This document shows, in pieces, positions 34,689-45,349 of a DNA stretch of 56,165 nucleotides (positions are counted from its first letter, which is position 1; each line of letters opens with the position of its first letter). The stretch covers positions 1,048,314 through 1,104,478 of the forward strand of contig NZ_LGRA01000008.1 in assembly GCF_003116095.1 (NCBI RefSeq). Reading direction: 5' to 3'. Origin of the DNA: Azospirillum sp. TSO35-2 (GTDB lineage Bacteria; Pseudomonadota; Alphaproteobacteria; Azospirillales; Azospirillaceae). The notes beneath the pieces are model-generated. The model saw nothing but the letters and a program-made list of their open reading frames with translations, had not been told where the DNA came from and did no database searches. The position numbers and the translations under genes are program-made.

Positions 34689-35141
34689 TCAGTCCTTCTT
34701 CGGCACCGTGAAGAACTGGATGCCCATCTGGAAGCTGCGGGCGATGTTTTCGGCCTTGCCGACCAGGAAGGCGGCGCCGTCCGGCGGGAACAGTTCCGCC
34801 GCGGTTTCGCGGAACAGGCCGAGCCAGCGTTCGAAATGCTGCGGTTCCAGGCCAAGCGCGATGTGGACCGGCATCGGACGCCCCTCGTAGCGCTGGGACA
34901 TCAGCGCGATCGACGACCAGAAATCCATCATCTTGCGCAGATGCGGCTCCCAGTCGGTGATGGCGCGGCCGAAGATCGGCCCCAGAACCTCGTCCTTCAT
35001 GATCTTGCCGTAGAAGCCGCGGACGAGCCTTTGGATCGACGCCTCGTCGATGCCGAGGGCCGCCATCCGTTCCTCCGCCATGGCGGCGCGGATGTCGCGG
35101 CGGTCGGCGTGCGGCGTGTCGCTGTGGGCGTTTTCGGTCAT
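34689..35141 (-). CDS. Group III truncated haemoglobin
   Basis: 150 residues, 2/2-fold haem protein. Seen: IQRLVRGFYGKIMKDEVLGPIFGRAITDWEPHLRKMMDFWSSIAL, then RPMPVHIALGLEPQHFERWLGLF with the proximal His in PVHIAL, and an inner Trp (W of RWLGLF) as in group III (trHbP). The role is probably ligand binding linked to respiration or nitric oxide handling. The start MTENAHSD at 35141 lacks a clear ribosome binding site; an in-frame ATG 12 codons upstream (MNTQHSQ) is an alternative. Convergent with the YdcH gene. Confidence 0.9.
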   Translation of the reverse strand: MTENAHSDTPHADRRDIRAAMAEERMAALGIDEASIQRLVRGFYGKIMKDEVLGPIFGRAITDWEPHLRKMMDFWSSIALMSQRYEGRPMPVHIALGLEPQHFERWLGLFRETAAELFPPDGAAFLVGKAENIARSFQMGIQFFTVPKKD

Positions 35142-35314
35142 GCAACGGGTCCGGTGCTGGGAATGCTGCGTGTTCATATGGGTTCGCACCATAAGGCGGA
35201 CCCATGTCCCACCGGAAGGGCCGCAATGTCGCAGACGCCCAAGCACGATGGCGGAGCGTTCGACGGCCGCGCCCCCGAGATTCGGAAGATCGCTGTGCCG
35301 GATGGCGGCGGCGC

Positions 35315-35342
35315 TGGACAGTTGCCCGACTCTTCCTATAAT
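35315..35342 (+). promoter_or_regulatory. Strong sigma-70-type promoter of purEK
   Basis: TGGACA (35315-35320) and a perfect TATAAT (35337-35342) are 16 bases apart, giving a leader of about 30 bases before the GTG of purE. It is the closest match to the consensus in the window. Confidence 0.8.
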
Positions 35343-35378
35343 GCGCCGCTTTCCGGACCTTAAGGAAAGCGCGCGCCC

Positions 35379-35915
<537 letters not shown>

Positions 35916-35967
35916 CCCTCCCCCGGCCTGACCCTCCAGAGAACGCGAAAGGGCGATTGCAGCGATC

Positions 35968-37071
35968 ATGACCGGCACCCCCCTCCCCCGCCTCGCCCCC
36001 GGTTCCACCATCGGCATGCTGGGCGCCGGACAGCTCGGCCGGATGACGGCGCTGGCGGCGGCGCGGCTCGGCTACACGACGCATGTCTACGCCCCCGACG
36101 CGGCGGACAGCCCGGCCTCGCAGGTCAGCGCGGCGGCGACGGTCGCCGATTGGGACGACCTCGACGCGCTGGAGCGCTTCGCCCGCTCGGTCGACGTGGT
36201 GACGCTGGAGTGGGAGAATGTGCCGGTGGCGACGGTGGAGCATCTGCGCCGCTTCACCGCCGTGCACCCCGGCCCGAACGTCCTGTCGGTGGCGCAGGAC
36301 CGCATCGCCGAGAAGAGCTTCGTCAACGCGCTGGGCATCGCGACGGCGCCCTGGCGCCCGGCCGGCAGCGCCGACGACGTCGCCCGCGCGGTGGCGGAGG
36401 TCGGGCCGCGCTGCGTCCTGAAATCGACCCGGCTCGGCTATGACGGCAAGGGCCAGGCCCGGCTGGACGGCGGCGACGGCGCGGCGGCGGCCTGGGCCGC
36501 CATCGGCGGCGGAAAGGCCGGCGTGGAGGGCATCGTCGAGGGCTTCGTCACCTTCGCCTGCGAGGTGTCGGTGATCGTCGCCCGCGGCGGCGACGGGGCG
36601 ATGGTCGCCTATCCGGCGGTGGAGAACCGCCACAAGGACGGCATCCTCGACGTCACCATCGCCCCGGCCCGCGTCACCCCGGAGACGGCGGCGGAGGCCG
36701 ACCGCGTCGCCCGCCGCATCGCGGAGGCGCTGGATCTGGTCGGCGTGCTGGCGGTGGAGATGTTCGTCACCCCGGACGGCGCCGTGCTGGTCAACGAAAT
36801 GGCGCCGCGCCCGCACAATTCCGGCCACTGGACGATGGACGCCTGTGCCAGCGACCAGTTCGAGCAGTTGGTGCGCGCGGTGTGCGGCCTGCCGCTGGGC
36901 TCGGTCGAGCGGGTGGCGGACGCCGAGATGACCAACCTGATCGGCGACGACGTCCTGCGCTGGCCGGAGCTGCTGGCCGAGCCGGGCGCCCGCCTGCACC
37001 TGTATGGCAAGGCGGAGGCGCGGCCGGGCCGCAAGATGGGGCACGTCAACCGGCTGGTCCCGCGCCGCTGA
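35968..37071 (+). CDS. purK: 5-(carboxyamino)imidazole ribonucleotide synthase
   Basis: 367 residues of the ATP-grasp family that carboxylates AIR at N5 with bicarbonate and ATP. Motifs: STIGMLGAGQLGRMTALAAARLGY, VTLEWENVP, VAQDRIAEKSFVNALGIATAPW, CVLKSTRLGYDGKGQA (ATP-grasp loop), VEGFVTFACEVSVIVARG, LAVEMFVTPDGAVLVNEMAPRPHNSGHWTMDAC. Length is normal. It ends in the strong terminator at 37111-37144. Confidence 0.96.
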   Translation: MTGTPLPRLAPGSTIGMLGAGQLGRMTALAAARLGYTTHVYAPDAADSPASQVSAAATVADWDDLDALERFARSVDVVTLEWENVPVATVEHLRRFTAVHPGPNVLSVAQDRIAEKSFVNALGIATAPWRPAGSADDVARAVAEVGPRCVLKSTRLGYDGKGQARLDGGDGAAAAWAAIGGGKAGVEGIVEGFVTFACEVSVIVARGGDGAMVAYPAVENRHKDGILDVTIAPARVTPETAAEADRVARRIAEALDLVGVLAVEMFVTPDGAVLVNEMAPRPHNSGHWTMDACASDQFEQLVRAVCGLPLGSVERVADAEMTNLIGDDVLRWPELLAEPGARLHLYGKAEARPGRKMGHVNRLVPRR

Positions 37072-37110
37072 TCCCGGCGCGGACACAAGCGCTTCAGGAC
37101 CCCGCAGCAC

Positions 37111-37144
37111 AGGCCCCGCCAACCGAGTCGGCGGGGCCTTTTTC
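37111..37144 (+). terminator. Rho-independent terminator of purEK
   Basis: AGGCCCCGCC (37111-37120) pairs with GGCGGGGCCT (37130-37139) around AACCGAGTC, followed by a T-run. A ten-base-pair stem. The remaining bases to 37380 hold no gene. Confidence 0.93.
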
Positions 37145-37380
37145 GTGTCTGCGGGCAAGGGGACACGTCAGTTCCCACCCGGGATAATCCCTATTGCAAA
37201 GTCGCGCGGACGGCGTGTCATGCCGCCGCCCGCTTCGCCGTGAAAGCGCGTCAAATTGCTGCGCTCGCCTATGACGGACGTCAGGGGTGGATCGCTTGCC
37301 TTTTAACCTGTGACAATTTTCGTTACTCTGTGCCGCAATCGACTGCGTAAACGATAAACTTTGTTGCAATTTGTAGCCAG

Positions 37381-39105
37381 ATGACGATGCCCCTCCTGCA
37401 GGACAGCGCAACACGGACCGGCGCGGCCCCCGCCGCGGCTGAACAGCGCCGTCCGCAGTCCAGCCGTGATCGGGATCGTTTCGTTGGCTTCGCCTTCGCC
37501 GCCGCCGACCTGCTGATCGAAACCGACGGGCTGGGCCGCATCCTGTTTTCCGCCGGCGCCCGCTGCCGCCTGACCAAGGGCGACGTCGGCGGGCTGGTCG
37601 GCACCAACCTGATGGACGTGGTGGCGCCGGCCGACCGCAAATACGTCCATGTCCTGTTCGACCGCATCCGGGAAAAGGCGCGGATCAAGCCGGCCCGCGT
37701 GCTGTTCCAGGCTTTCGACGGCCAGAAGTTCCCGGCTCTGCTCGGCGGCTGCCGGCTGGACTCCTGCCCGGGATCGCTGTTCCTGACCGTGCTGCTGACC
37801 GGCCCGACGCGCGCGGCCATCGCCATGGGCGCCGCACCGCAGGGCGAACTGCTCGACCAGCACGGCTTCTCCAACCTTTTGGAAGAGCGGATCCTCGCCG
37901 CCCGCGAGAGGGGCCTGGAACAGGGGCTGACCCTGCTGCTGGTCGAAGGGTTGCAGGCGATGGTCGACGCGATGCCGGAGGGCGCGGCGGAGGAGGTGCG
38001 CGCCGGCATCGACGCCTACCTGCGCGGCATTTCCGCCGACGGCGACAGCGCCGGGCAACTGTCGGGCGACCGCTACGGCATCGTCCACGCCGCCGACATC
38101 GACGGGCGCGAGGTGCAGGGCCACATCGCCCAGATCATCGAGGCGGCGGGCGGCGCGCTGCCCGGCGGCATCCGGTCCTGGACGCTGGACATGGCCGACG
38201 ACACGCTGGACGCCGCCGACGCGGCGCGCGCGCTGGTCTACACGGTGCAGGCCTTCGCCTCCGCCCAGGGCGGGGAGTTCACCATCTCCAGCCTGGAGGA
38301 CGGCGCCAACCGGATGATGGCCGGCGCGGTGGAGCGGATCGGCCAGATGCGCGCCACCATCGACAACAAGGACTTCATCGTCGTCTACCAGCCGATCGTC
38401 GACATCGCCACCGGTGCCGTCCATCACCTGGAGGCGCTGACCCGCATCGACGGCAGTTCGCCGACCGACTTCATCACCTTCGCCGAGGATGTCGGGCTGA
38501 TCTACGACTTCGACCTTCTGCTGACCCAGACGGTTCTGGAGACGCTGCAGGCCTTTCGCAAGGAACCGAAGCTGCCGGACGTCGCGATCAACCTGTCGGC
38601 CAAGACGCTGATGAGCCCGATCTTCCTCAAGCAGTTCCTGTCGGTGGTGGAGCCCTACGGCGGCCTGGCGCAGAAGCTGCTGGTCGAGGTGACGGAAACC
38701 GTGATCGTCACCGACATCGCCAAGCTGAACGACGTGCTGCAGAAGCTGCGGCAGGCCGGCTTCCGCATCTGCCTGGACGATGTCGGCGCCGGTTCGACCT
38801 CGTTCCAGTCGCTCTATGGCATCCAGGCCGACTACGCCAAGATCGACGGCGCCTTCGTGCGCGGCGCCGTGAACAGCCCGCGCGACATGGCGATGCTGCG
38901 GTCGATGGTCGACGTTTGCCGGCAACTGGGCCTGGAACTGATCGGCGAACAGGTGGAGGAACAGGTGCACGCCGACCTGCTGACCGACCTGAACGTGCCC
39001 CTGGCCCAGGGCTTCCTGTTCAGCCGGCCGTCCCGCGATTTCGGCTATTTCGCCAAGGACTGGTCGCGGGTGCGCAGCGGCGGCAAGGTGCTGCTGAAAG
39101 GCTGA
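37381..39105 (+). CDS. PAS - degenerate GGDEF - EAL domain protein, putative c-di-GMP phosphodiesterase
   Basis: 574 residues, no membrane segment. A PAS-like domain (about 35-140: FAAADLLIETDGLGRILFSAG) is followed by a GGDEF-like region (about 160-310) whose signature is degraded to SGDRY. The C-terminal EAL domain starts at about 325 (QPIVDIATGAVHHLEALTRI, EAL at 351-353). Catalytic residues appear intact: Asn in VAINLSA, Glu in LLVEVTE, Asp pair 466-467 in LDDVGAG, Lys in AKIDGAF, EQVEE and QGFLFSRP. It would hydrolyse c-di-GMP, perhaps with the GGDEF remnant as regulatory GTP site. The start ATG has no clear ribosome binding site. Upstream DNA is AT-richer and holds no gene. Confidence 0.92.
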   Translation: MTMPLLQDSATRTGAAPAAAEQRRPQSSRDRDRFVGFAFAAADLLIETDGLGRILFSAGARCRLTKGDVGGLVGTNLMDVVAPADRKYVHVLFDRIREKARIKPARVLFQAFDGQKFPALLGGCRLDSCPGSLFLTVLLTGPTRAAIAMGAAPQGELLDQHGFSNLLEERILAARERGLEQGLTLLLVEGLQAMVDAMPEGAAEEVRAGIDAYLRGISADGDSAGQLSGDRYGIVHAADIDGREVQGHIAQIIEAAGGALPGGIRSWTLDMADDTLDAADAARALVYTVQAFASAQGGEFTISSLEDGANRMMAGAVERIGQMRATIDNKDFIVVYQPIVDIATGAVHHLEALTRIDGSSPTDFITFAEDVGLIYDFDLLLTQTVLETLQAFRKEPKLPDVAINLSAKTLMSPIFLKQFLSVVEPYGGLAQKLLVEVTETVIVTDIAKLNDVLQKLRQAGFRICLDDVGAGSTSFQSLYGIQADYAKIDGAFVRGAVNSPRDMAMLRSMVDVCRQLGLELIGEQVEEQVHADLLTDLNVPLAQGFLFSRPSRDFGYFAKDWSRVRSGGKVLLKG

Positions 39106-39153
39106 CGGCAGGCCCGCTCGTTCGGGATGCCGCGCTCGGCCGACGCGTGCCGG

Positions 39154-39354
39154 TTACGCCCGCGCTGGTGCGAAATCGCCCAAGCGCTGGACGGCGTGGA
39201 CCTGTTCGAGGCGGCGGCGTGCGGCCTCAAGAAGTTCCCGGTTGCGGGCCAGCGCGTCGCGGCCCGGCCGGCCGTCGCGCAGCCGCATGCGGCGCAACAG
39301 GTCTTCGGCCTCGTCCAGCGATTCCATGATGGCCACTGCGGTATCGGCGTTCAT
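39154..39354 (-). CDS. Small hypothetical protein, charged helical
   Basis: 66 residues: MNADTAVAIMESLDEAEDLLRRMRLRDGRPGRDALARNRELLEAARRRLEQVHAVQRL. Almost all helix with heptad-like spacing; I do not recognise the family. GAGGG five bases before the ATG at 39354 supports a real gene and this start; the frame stays open to 39417 but without another ribosome binding site. Its neighbours are the EAL gene (convergent) and the DUF599 gene (same strand). Confidence 0.65.
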   Translation of the reverse strand: MNADTAVAIMESLDEAEDLLRRMRLRDGRPGRDALARNRELLEAARRRLEQVHAVQRLGDFAPARA

Positions 39355-39491
39355 CGTCGCCCTCACTCTTCCTGCGTTCCTGGACGGTCGTCGCGGTGCG
39401 TTGCACAACGATGACACTGAAACACCCCAGCTCGCGTCAGGGTAGAGGATATTCTGTCGCAGATCTCTTCTTTCGCGTGGTATTTTATTTG

Positions 39492-40214
39492 TTATTTACG
39501 TTCGCTTGAATCGTTTCTCTCCAACCAGTCGGTCTGAACGCGGATGACCTTCTCCGTGGCAGAAAATGCCTGCCGACGGGTAAGAACCACGATGACGGCG
39601 GTGGTGGCGAGCAGGAATGGAACCGGACCGATGATCCAGGCCAGTGCCGCCAGCGCGAAGTAATAGGAGCGCATGCCGCCGTTGAGCGCGGTGATCGCCA
39701 GGGTCAGCGCCTCGCTGATGGCGGCGGCGATGAACTTGCGGTCGTCACGGGCGACCGGCGGCATCGGCGCCGACCCGATCAGGGCGCAACAGTAATTGTA
39801 CTGGCGCAGCGCCCAGGTGAACTTGAAGAAGCCGAAGGTGAAGATCACCACCATCAGCAGCATCTTGATCTCGAACAGCTGGCGCGTGGTCTTCACGGTG
39901 AAGGACAGGTTGGACACCAGCTCCTGCGCATGGTCCATCGCGCCGAACGAGCCGACGAGACCGGCCAGCACCAGCATGTTGGTGGAGGCGAAGAAGGTGC
40001 AGCTGTGCATGATGTGGCCGACCAACTGCGAATCGATGATGCGGTTGTCGCGCTCCAGCATCCGCTCGATCCAGTGACGGCGCACCACCTTCAGATGCTG
40101 GTTGACCATGCGGCGGCCGGTCAGCAGATGGTCCTGGATGACGGTGAAGCCGACCCAGCTGATCACGAACCAGGCGAAGGCGAAGAAGTCGAGCGAGGAG
40201 GCGTCGGGCGGCAT
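39492..40214 (-). CDS. DUF599 family integral membrane protein
   Basis: 240 residues with four to five membrane segments: FFAFAWFVISWVGFTVI, STNMLVLAGLVGSFGAM, IKMLLMVVIFTFGFFKFTWALRQYNYC and YYFALAALAWIIGPVPFLLATTAVIVVL. The motif FFKFTWALRQYNYCCALIG is characteristic of DUF599. Function is unknown. The start MPPDASSLDFF at 40214 was chosen because the frame upstream is not conserved in appearance. The DNA directly after the stop (39418-39491) is markedly AT-rich. Confidence 0.88.
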   Translation of the reverse strand: MPPDASSLDFFAFAWFVISWVGFTVIQDHLLTGRRMVNQHLKVVRRHWIERMLERDNRIIDSQLVGHIMHSCTFFASTNMLVLAGLVGSFGAMDHAQELVSNLSFTVKTTRQLFEIKMLLMVVIFTFGFFKFTWALRQYNYCCALIGSAPMPPVARDDRKFIAAAISEALTLAITALNGGMRSYYFALAALAWIIGPVPFLLATTAVIVVLTRRQAFSATEKVIRVQTDWLERNDSSERK

Positions 40215-40349
40215 GGTCGGGCGTTCGCAAACCAAGGGGGGAGCCGGCTGGCCCGCACCCGTGTACGCTGGCACGGGTCGGGTGTCCACCCGCCACGGAT
40301 CGCGCCCAGCCCCCGCTCTTCACCCGCTCCCGCCGCCGTTCCCGCCGCT

Positions 40350-40568
40350 TCAGCCGTCCGACCCCGGCGGCCGGGCCTGCACCGCCTTCAGCACATGGAC
40401 GCGGATGGCGCTGGACAGGTTGCCGGTGCGGGTCTGGTCGATCTCCTCGATCAGGGCGTTCACCGACAGGCCGCGCGCCTGGGCCACCGCCTTCAAGGCG
40501 TCCCAGAACTCCTCCTCCAGCGAGACGCTGGTCGGATGGCCGGCGATCAGCACCGAACGCTTCTTCAT
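40350..40568 (-). CDS. Ribbon-helix-helix domain protein
   Basis: 72 residues: MKKRSVLIAGHPTSVSLEEEFWDALKAVAQARGLSVNALIEEIDQTRTGNLSSAIRVHVL. This matches the RHH_4 family, with the N-terminal strand SVLIAGHPTSVSLE and two helices, found in alphaproteobacteria and presumed to bind DNA as dimers. The first ATG of the core is at 40568; one six codons upstream (40586) is an alternative. It follows fumC on the same strand, 73 bases after its stop. Confidence 0.85.
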   Translation of the reverse strand: MKKRSVLIAGHPTSVSLEEEFWDALKAVAQARGLSVNALIEEIDQTRTGNLSSAIRVHVLKAVQARPPGSDG

Positions 40569-40641
40569 GATCACGCACGCACCCATGATAGGGACCGGGA
40601 CCGCACCGCAACACCGGCACGGCCCCACCCTAACCCGGAGC

Positions 40642-42033
<1,392 letters not shown>

Positions 42034-42348
42034 GGCTGGACCTTTCCTGATCGCCGCTTTTGATCTCGAAGGGGCGGGTTGCAATCGCTCCCGCCCAGCC
42101 TGATCTTTGGAGTGGACGGCCGAACGACAAGGGGAACAGCCAAGGTTCCCCGGCCGCCGCAGGGGCGACATCCGACGAAACCTTGCCGGCTCCCCTAATT
42201 TGTTCTTGTTGTGTTCCTTCTTCTTCCGTACGCTTTCTTGGAACGGCCCGATGTTGCCCTGGACGTGTCGCCCCGGAAATGGGGTCCGGGATTCGGGTTC
42301 GGAACGCCGCATCGCGACGGCGACCGTGACGATTGGGGGACTTCAACC
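42034..42348. other. fumC / small-gene divergent intergenic region with hairpin
   Basis: 315 bases without a gene. GGGGAAC (42131-42137) pairs with GTTCCCC (42145-42151) around a seven-base loop. A T/C-rich stretch follows near 42196-42240. No promoter could be placed confidently. Confidence 0.45.
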
Positions 42349-42615
42349 ATGAACGATCTCGCACCGGAACATATCCGCGCGTTCATCGCCCGGACCCGCG
42401 TCGCCGACATGAAAAGCCGCGGCTGGCGTGTCCTCGGTCCCGGCGAGGAAGGCTCCGTCCTGATGGAGGGCCCGATGGTCGCCAGCCGTGGCGCGCGGCT
42501 GGACCGGCCCGCCCCGGCCGTTCACGTCGGCGACCTGTTCGACGACCTCGTCGCCCGCGCGCTGGAGCGTGCCGACGGCCGCGACCGGCTCGACGCCAGC
42601 CGTCGCGCCGCCTGA
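42349..42615 (+). CDS. Small hypothetical protein
   Basis: 88 residues: MNDLAPEHIRAFIARTRVADMKSRGWRVLGPGEEGSVLMEGPM, then DRPAPAVHVGDLFDDLVARALERADGRDRLDASRRAA. A soluble, probably mixed alpha/beta protein; family not recognised. GGGGA eight bases before the ATG is a good ribosome binding site. Divergent from fumC and followed by 405 bases without a gene. Confidence 0.7.
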   Translation: MNDLAPEHIRAFIARTRVADMKSRGWRVLGPGEEGSVLMEGPMVASRGARLDRPAPAVHVGDLFDDLVARALERADGRDRLDASRRAA

Positions 42616-43020
42616 TCTCCGCGTTCCGCCGACAGCGCCCGCTCCCGGCGCGGGCTCTCCCGGAAGGGCGCGCCCGTGCCGGTGGCACCACCATTCGTCC
42701 ATCCAACGGGTGGCGGGACTGCACCCTTTGGTAGACACTCCCTCCAATTCCCTCGGGCGCTCTGAGCAACCGGACATAGCGACAGGTGTTGAGAGTGGGC
42801 ACAGCAGACGTCACCGTGTCCCACCTCACCCTATGCAGCAGGATTCAAGCCGCGATTTGAAGCGGAAGGGGTAACTCATCGGGATAGTCATAGACACTAT
42901 GCCCAAAGATCGGAAGTACCCCTCAAGATACGACCTGCCGCATAGCTCCGTTAGGAAGTCGTTAACCGAGCCGATGGCTCTATTGAGACATCGGGAATGC
43001 TCAGGCCAAGGGAGAATTAC
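42616..43020. other. AT-richer gene-free interval
   Basis: 405 bases with no supported gene and a base composition visibly less GC-rich than its neighbours, for example around 42870-43000. GAGCC-GAT-GGCTC near 42967-42979 is a small hairpin. Nothing else recognised. Confidence 0.5.
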
Positions 43021-43236
43021 ATGATCGACGCCATCAACTCGAAGAAGATCACCGCATCGTCCGTGGCCCACATTGCACTTCTCAACGAGTTTATCCGGCT
43101 GACCGAGGACACGATCGTCGAGCAGGACGACGCCTTCGTCCGCGACAGCCTGGTCGATCTGCTGTCCAGCCTGCGTTCGGAGCGCGCCGACTATGCCGAG
43201 ATGATCGGCACGACCGCCCTCAACCGCGCCGCCTGA
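43021..43236 (+). CDS. Small hypothetical protein, helical
   Basis: 71 residues: MIDAINSKKITASSVAHIALLNEFIRLTEDTIVEQDDAFVRDSLVDLLSSLRSERADYAEMIGTTALNRAA. Predicted mostly helical, acidic, no cysteine or membrane segment. AAGGGAG seven bases before the ATG at 43021 makes this the likely start rather than an ATG at 42997. I do not recognise the family. It sits between AT-richer DNA and a convergent acetyltransferase gene. Confidence 0.7.
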   Translation: MIDAINSKKITASSVAHIALLNEFIRLTEDTIVEQDDAFVRDSLVDLLSSLRSERADYAEMIGTTALNRAA

Positions 43237-43268
43237 TCTCCCGCCCGGGTTCCCGCCGCCAGGCGTCG

Positions 43269-43751
43269 TCACCCCTCCACGGCCAGGGCCGCCAGCGCGT
43301 CGCCGCTCAGGCGATAGGGCAGCCATTCCTTCATCTGCCGGAAGCCGATCCGGTCGTAGAAGCCGCGCGCCGGGTTCCAGTCCAGCACGTTCAGGTCCAC
43401 GCGGCGATACCCGCGTTCGACCGCCCGTTGGGCGACCGTGGCCAGCAGCCTGCGCCCGACGCCGTAGCGCCGCGCGTCCGGCGTGACGTAGAGGTCCTCG
43501 ACGAACAGGCCCGGCCGCCCCTCCCAGGTCGAGAAGTTGCGGAAGGTCAGGGCGAAACCGACCGGCACGCCGTCCAGTTCGGCGATCAACGCCTCGAACA
43601 CCGGCTGCTCTCCCCAGCCGTCGCGGCGGAAATCCTCCTCGGTCGCCTTGACCGCGTCGGCCTCGTTCTCGAACGCCGCCAGTTCGTGGACGAACCGCAG
43701 GATGGTTGGACAATCGGCCTCGACGGCGGGGCGGATGGTGACGGACGGCAT
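43269..43751 (-). CDS. GNAT family N-acetyltransferase
   Basis: 160 residues with a complete GNAT fold: VTIRPAVEADCPTILRFVHELAAFENEADAVKATEEDFRRDGW, then GFALTFRNFSTWEGRPGLFVEDLYVTPDARRYGVGRRLLATVAQRAVERGYRRVDLNVLDWNPARGFYDRIGF. The acetyl-CoA loop is RRYGVGRR. The N-terminal ELAAFE and FSTWEGRPGLFVEDLYV resemble diamine (SSAT-like) acetyltransferases, so polyamines are a possible substrate, inferred only. Start ATG at 43751, about ten bases after GGGAGAG. Confidence 0.9.
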   Translation of the reverse strand: MPSVTIRPAVEADCPTILRFVHELAAFENEADAVKATEEDFRRDGWGEQPVFEALIAELDGVPVGFALTFRNFSTWEGRPGLFVEDLYVTPDARRYGVGRRLLATVAQRAVERGYRRVDLNVLDWNPARGFYDRIGFRQMKEWLPYRLSGDALAALAVEG

Positions 43752-43796
43752 CGGACAGCGGCTCTCCCTGGCCAGGATGGGAAACACAAGAACGAC

Positions 43797-43823
43797 AAAG
43801 GGAGCGGACGATAGACCGCTCCC
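43797..43823 (-). terminator. Rho-independent terminator after the CgeB-like glycosyltransferase gene
   Basis: On the minus strand GGGAGCGG and CCGCTCCC (43823-43816 and 43807-43800) form an eight-base-pair stem with an eight-base loop, followed by TTTG. Confidence 0.65.
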
Positions 43824-43889
43824 CCTGGTTCCGCATCAACTCGTTCCGTATGGCGCGTCCGGTGTGGCGCGTCCCGGCCGGCGTTCCGT

Positions 43890-44963
43890 TCAGTCGTCGC
43901 CGCCACCCTTCAGGTCCAGGATGCTGCGCAGTTCCTGCACCCGCCGCTCGGCGCTGTGTTCGGCCAGCACCCGCTTGCGCGCCCGGCGTCCCAAATCGGT
44001 CAGGTGGTCGCGCGGCAGCATCATCGCCGTGGTGACGTCGTCGGTCTGGGCGGCCACCAGGATCTCGCGGCCGGGCTCGAAGAAGTTCTCCAGCCCGTCC
44101 CACTGGTCGGCGACGATGGCGGAGCCGCAGGCGGCGGCGGCGAACAGCCGGTCCGACGGGCACCAGCCGATCCGCCGCTCGTCGTCGCGCGCCAGCGTCA
44201 GCGCCAGATTGGCCGAGGCCAGCACGTCGGCGTGCTGCGCCGGGTCGAGGTCGGGGAAGGTCAGGATGTTGGACGCCTTCGGCACGCCGTCCGGCAGGTC
44301 GGCGCCGACCAGAACGAAGCGCCGCCGGGTCAACCGCAACGCCGGATCGATGAAGAAGCGGTCCAGCCCCTCGCGGATGCCCTCGGGTCCGGCGACGATG
44401 CAGCAGAGGTCGCCCAGATACTCGCGCCGGAAATCGCCGGCCTTGTGCGCCTCCGGCACGATCCAGGGATAGAGCGGCGCCACCGCCGTCGCCCCGGCCT
44501 TGCCCCGGTAGCGTTCCAGCGCCGGCCCACCGCAGGAGGCCAGCACGATGTCGAAGCCGCCCAGCCCGTCGGCCGGCAGATGGGCCACCGTCTCCCCGGC
44601 CTCCAGCGCGGCCAGGGTGACCGGCGCCTCCGGATCGTAGAGCGCGTGGCGCACCGCCTTGGAGTTGCGGACGAGGTCGGCGGCGGCGCGGGCGTCCGGC
44701 CCATGCGCCACGACCAGCGCCACCCCGGCATCGTCGGCCTGGGCCGCAGCCTCGACCGCGACGGCGTCCCAATCCTGATAGGTCAGCACGTCGCCGCCGG
44801 GAATCGCCCAGGGCGCGTCGGACGCGGCGTCCGGCCCGGCGCGTTCCACCGCGACCACGCGATGGCCCCGGTTGGCCAGCGCCTGGATCAGCGCGCGCCA
44901 GCGCACATTGTGCCCGCCGTCGCGGCGGTACCCGGTGGTCAAGCCGAAGATCACGATTTTCAT
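43890..44963 (-). CDS. Glycosyltransferase, CgeB-like
   Basis: 357 residues with a GT-B-like layout. The N-terminal strand-loop MKIVIFGLTTGYRRDGGHNVRWRALIQALANRGHRVVAVE and YDPEAPVTLAALEAGETVAHLP precede FDIVLASCGGPALERYRGKAGATAVAPLYPWIVPEAH. The C-terminal domain has RIGWCPSDRLFAAAACGSAIVADQWDGLENFFEPGREILVA, the acceptor/donor-loop pattern of CgeB and other family-1-like glycosyltransferases. Substrate unknown; a role in envelope or spore-coat-like glycan is only a family association. Not in an obvious operon; it has its own terminator at 43797-43823. Confidence 0.85.
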   Translation of the reverse strand: MKIVIFGLTTGYRRDGGHNVRWRALIQALANRGHRVVAVERAGPDAASDAPWAIPGGDVLTYQDWDAVAVEAAAQADDAGVALVVAHGPDARAAADLVRNSKAVRHALYDPEAPVTLAALEAGETVAHLPADGLGGFDIVLASCGGPALERYRGKAGATAVAPLYPWIVPEAHKAGDFRREYLGDLCCIVAGPEGIREGLDRFFIDPALRLTRRRFVLVGADLPDGVPKASNILTFPDLDPAQHADVLASANLALTLARDDERRIGWCPSDRLFAAAACGSAIVADQWDGLENFFEPGREILVAAQTDDVTTAMMLPRDHLTDLGRRARKRVLAEHSAERRVQELRSILDLKGGGDD

Positions 44964-45349
44964 GGCGTCGACACCCTTGGCATTCCGTGGCAGAAGGCGG
45001 TCCCGGATCGAACCACCGCGATCGAGCCACCGCTGTCGAATCGATGGTGTGGAACTCGATGTTGTCGAACTGGCGTCGTCGGGCCGCTCTCCTCAGGTCA
45101 TCACCGCGAACCGTCATCACCCGATCAACGCGGCCGGCGACGGCCGGGTTCCAGGTGAGGGTCCGGCGGCGGACGAGAGACGCCGAACGGCGCGTGAAAC
45201 TGTCGGCATGACTTGAGATATGGACCGGTCCGCCGGCTGTGCAAGCGCGACGGCCGCCCAATCCCAGGGTTACCGATTTCGCGGTTGAGCGGCGCGGCCC
45301 GGCGCCCTAGGGTCACGCTCCGGCTTCCCCAGAGACCACGGTCGAGCGC
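44964..45349. other. Gene-free interval between divergent glycosyltransferase and lytic transglycosylase genes
   Basis: 386 bases. Around 45002-45065 it contains repeated GATCGA(A/G)CCACCG and TCGAA/TCGAT motifs, forming imperfect direct and inverted repeats. No coding region or clear promoter seen. Confidence 0.45.

Noticed and set aside
40350..40568. Ribbon-helix-helix protein as an antitoxin
   Set aside because: It matches the stand-alone RHH_4 family and its neighbours are fumC and DUF599, neither a toxin.
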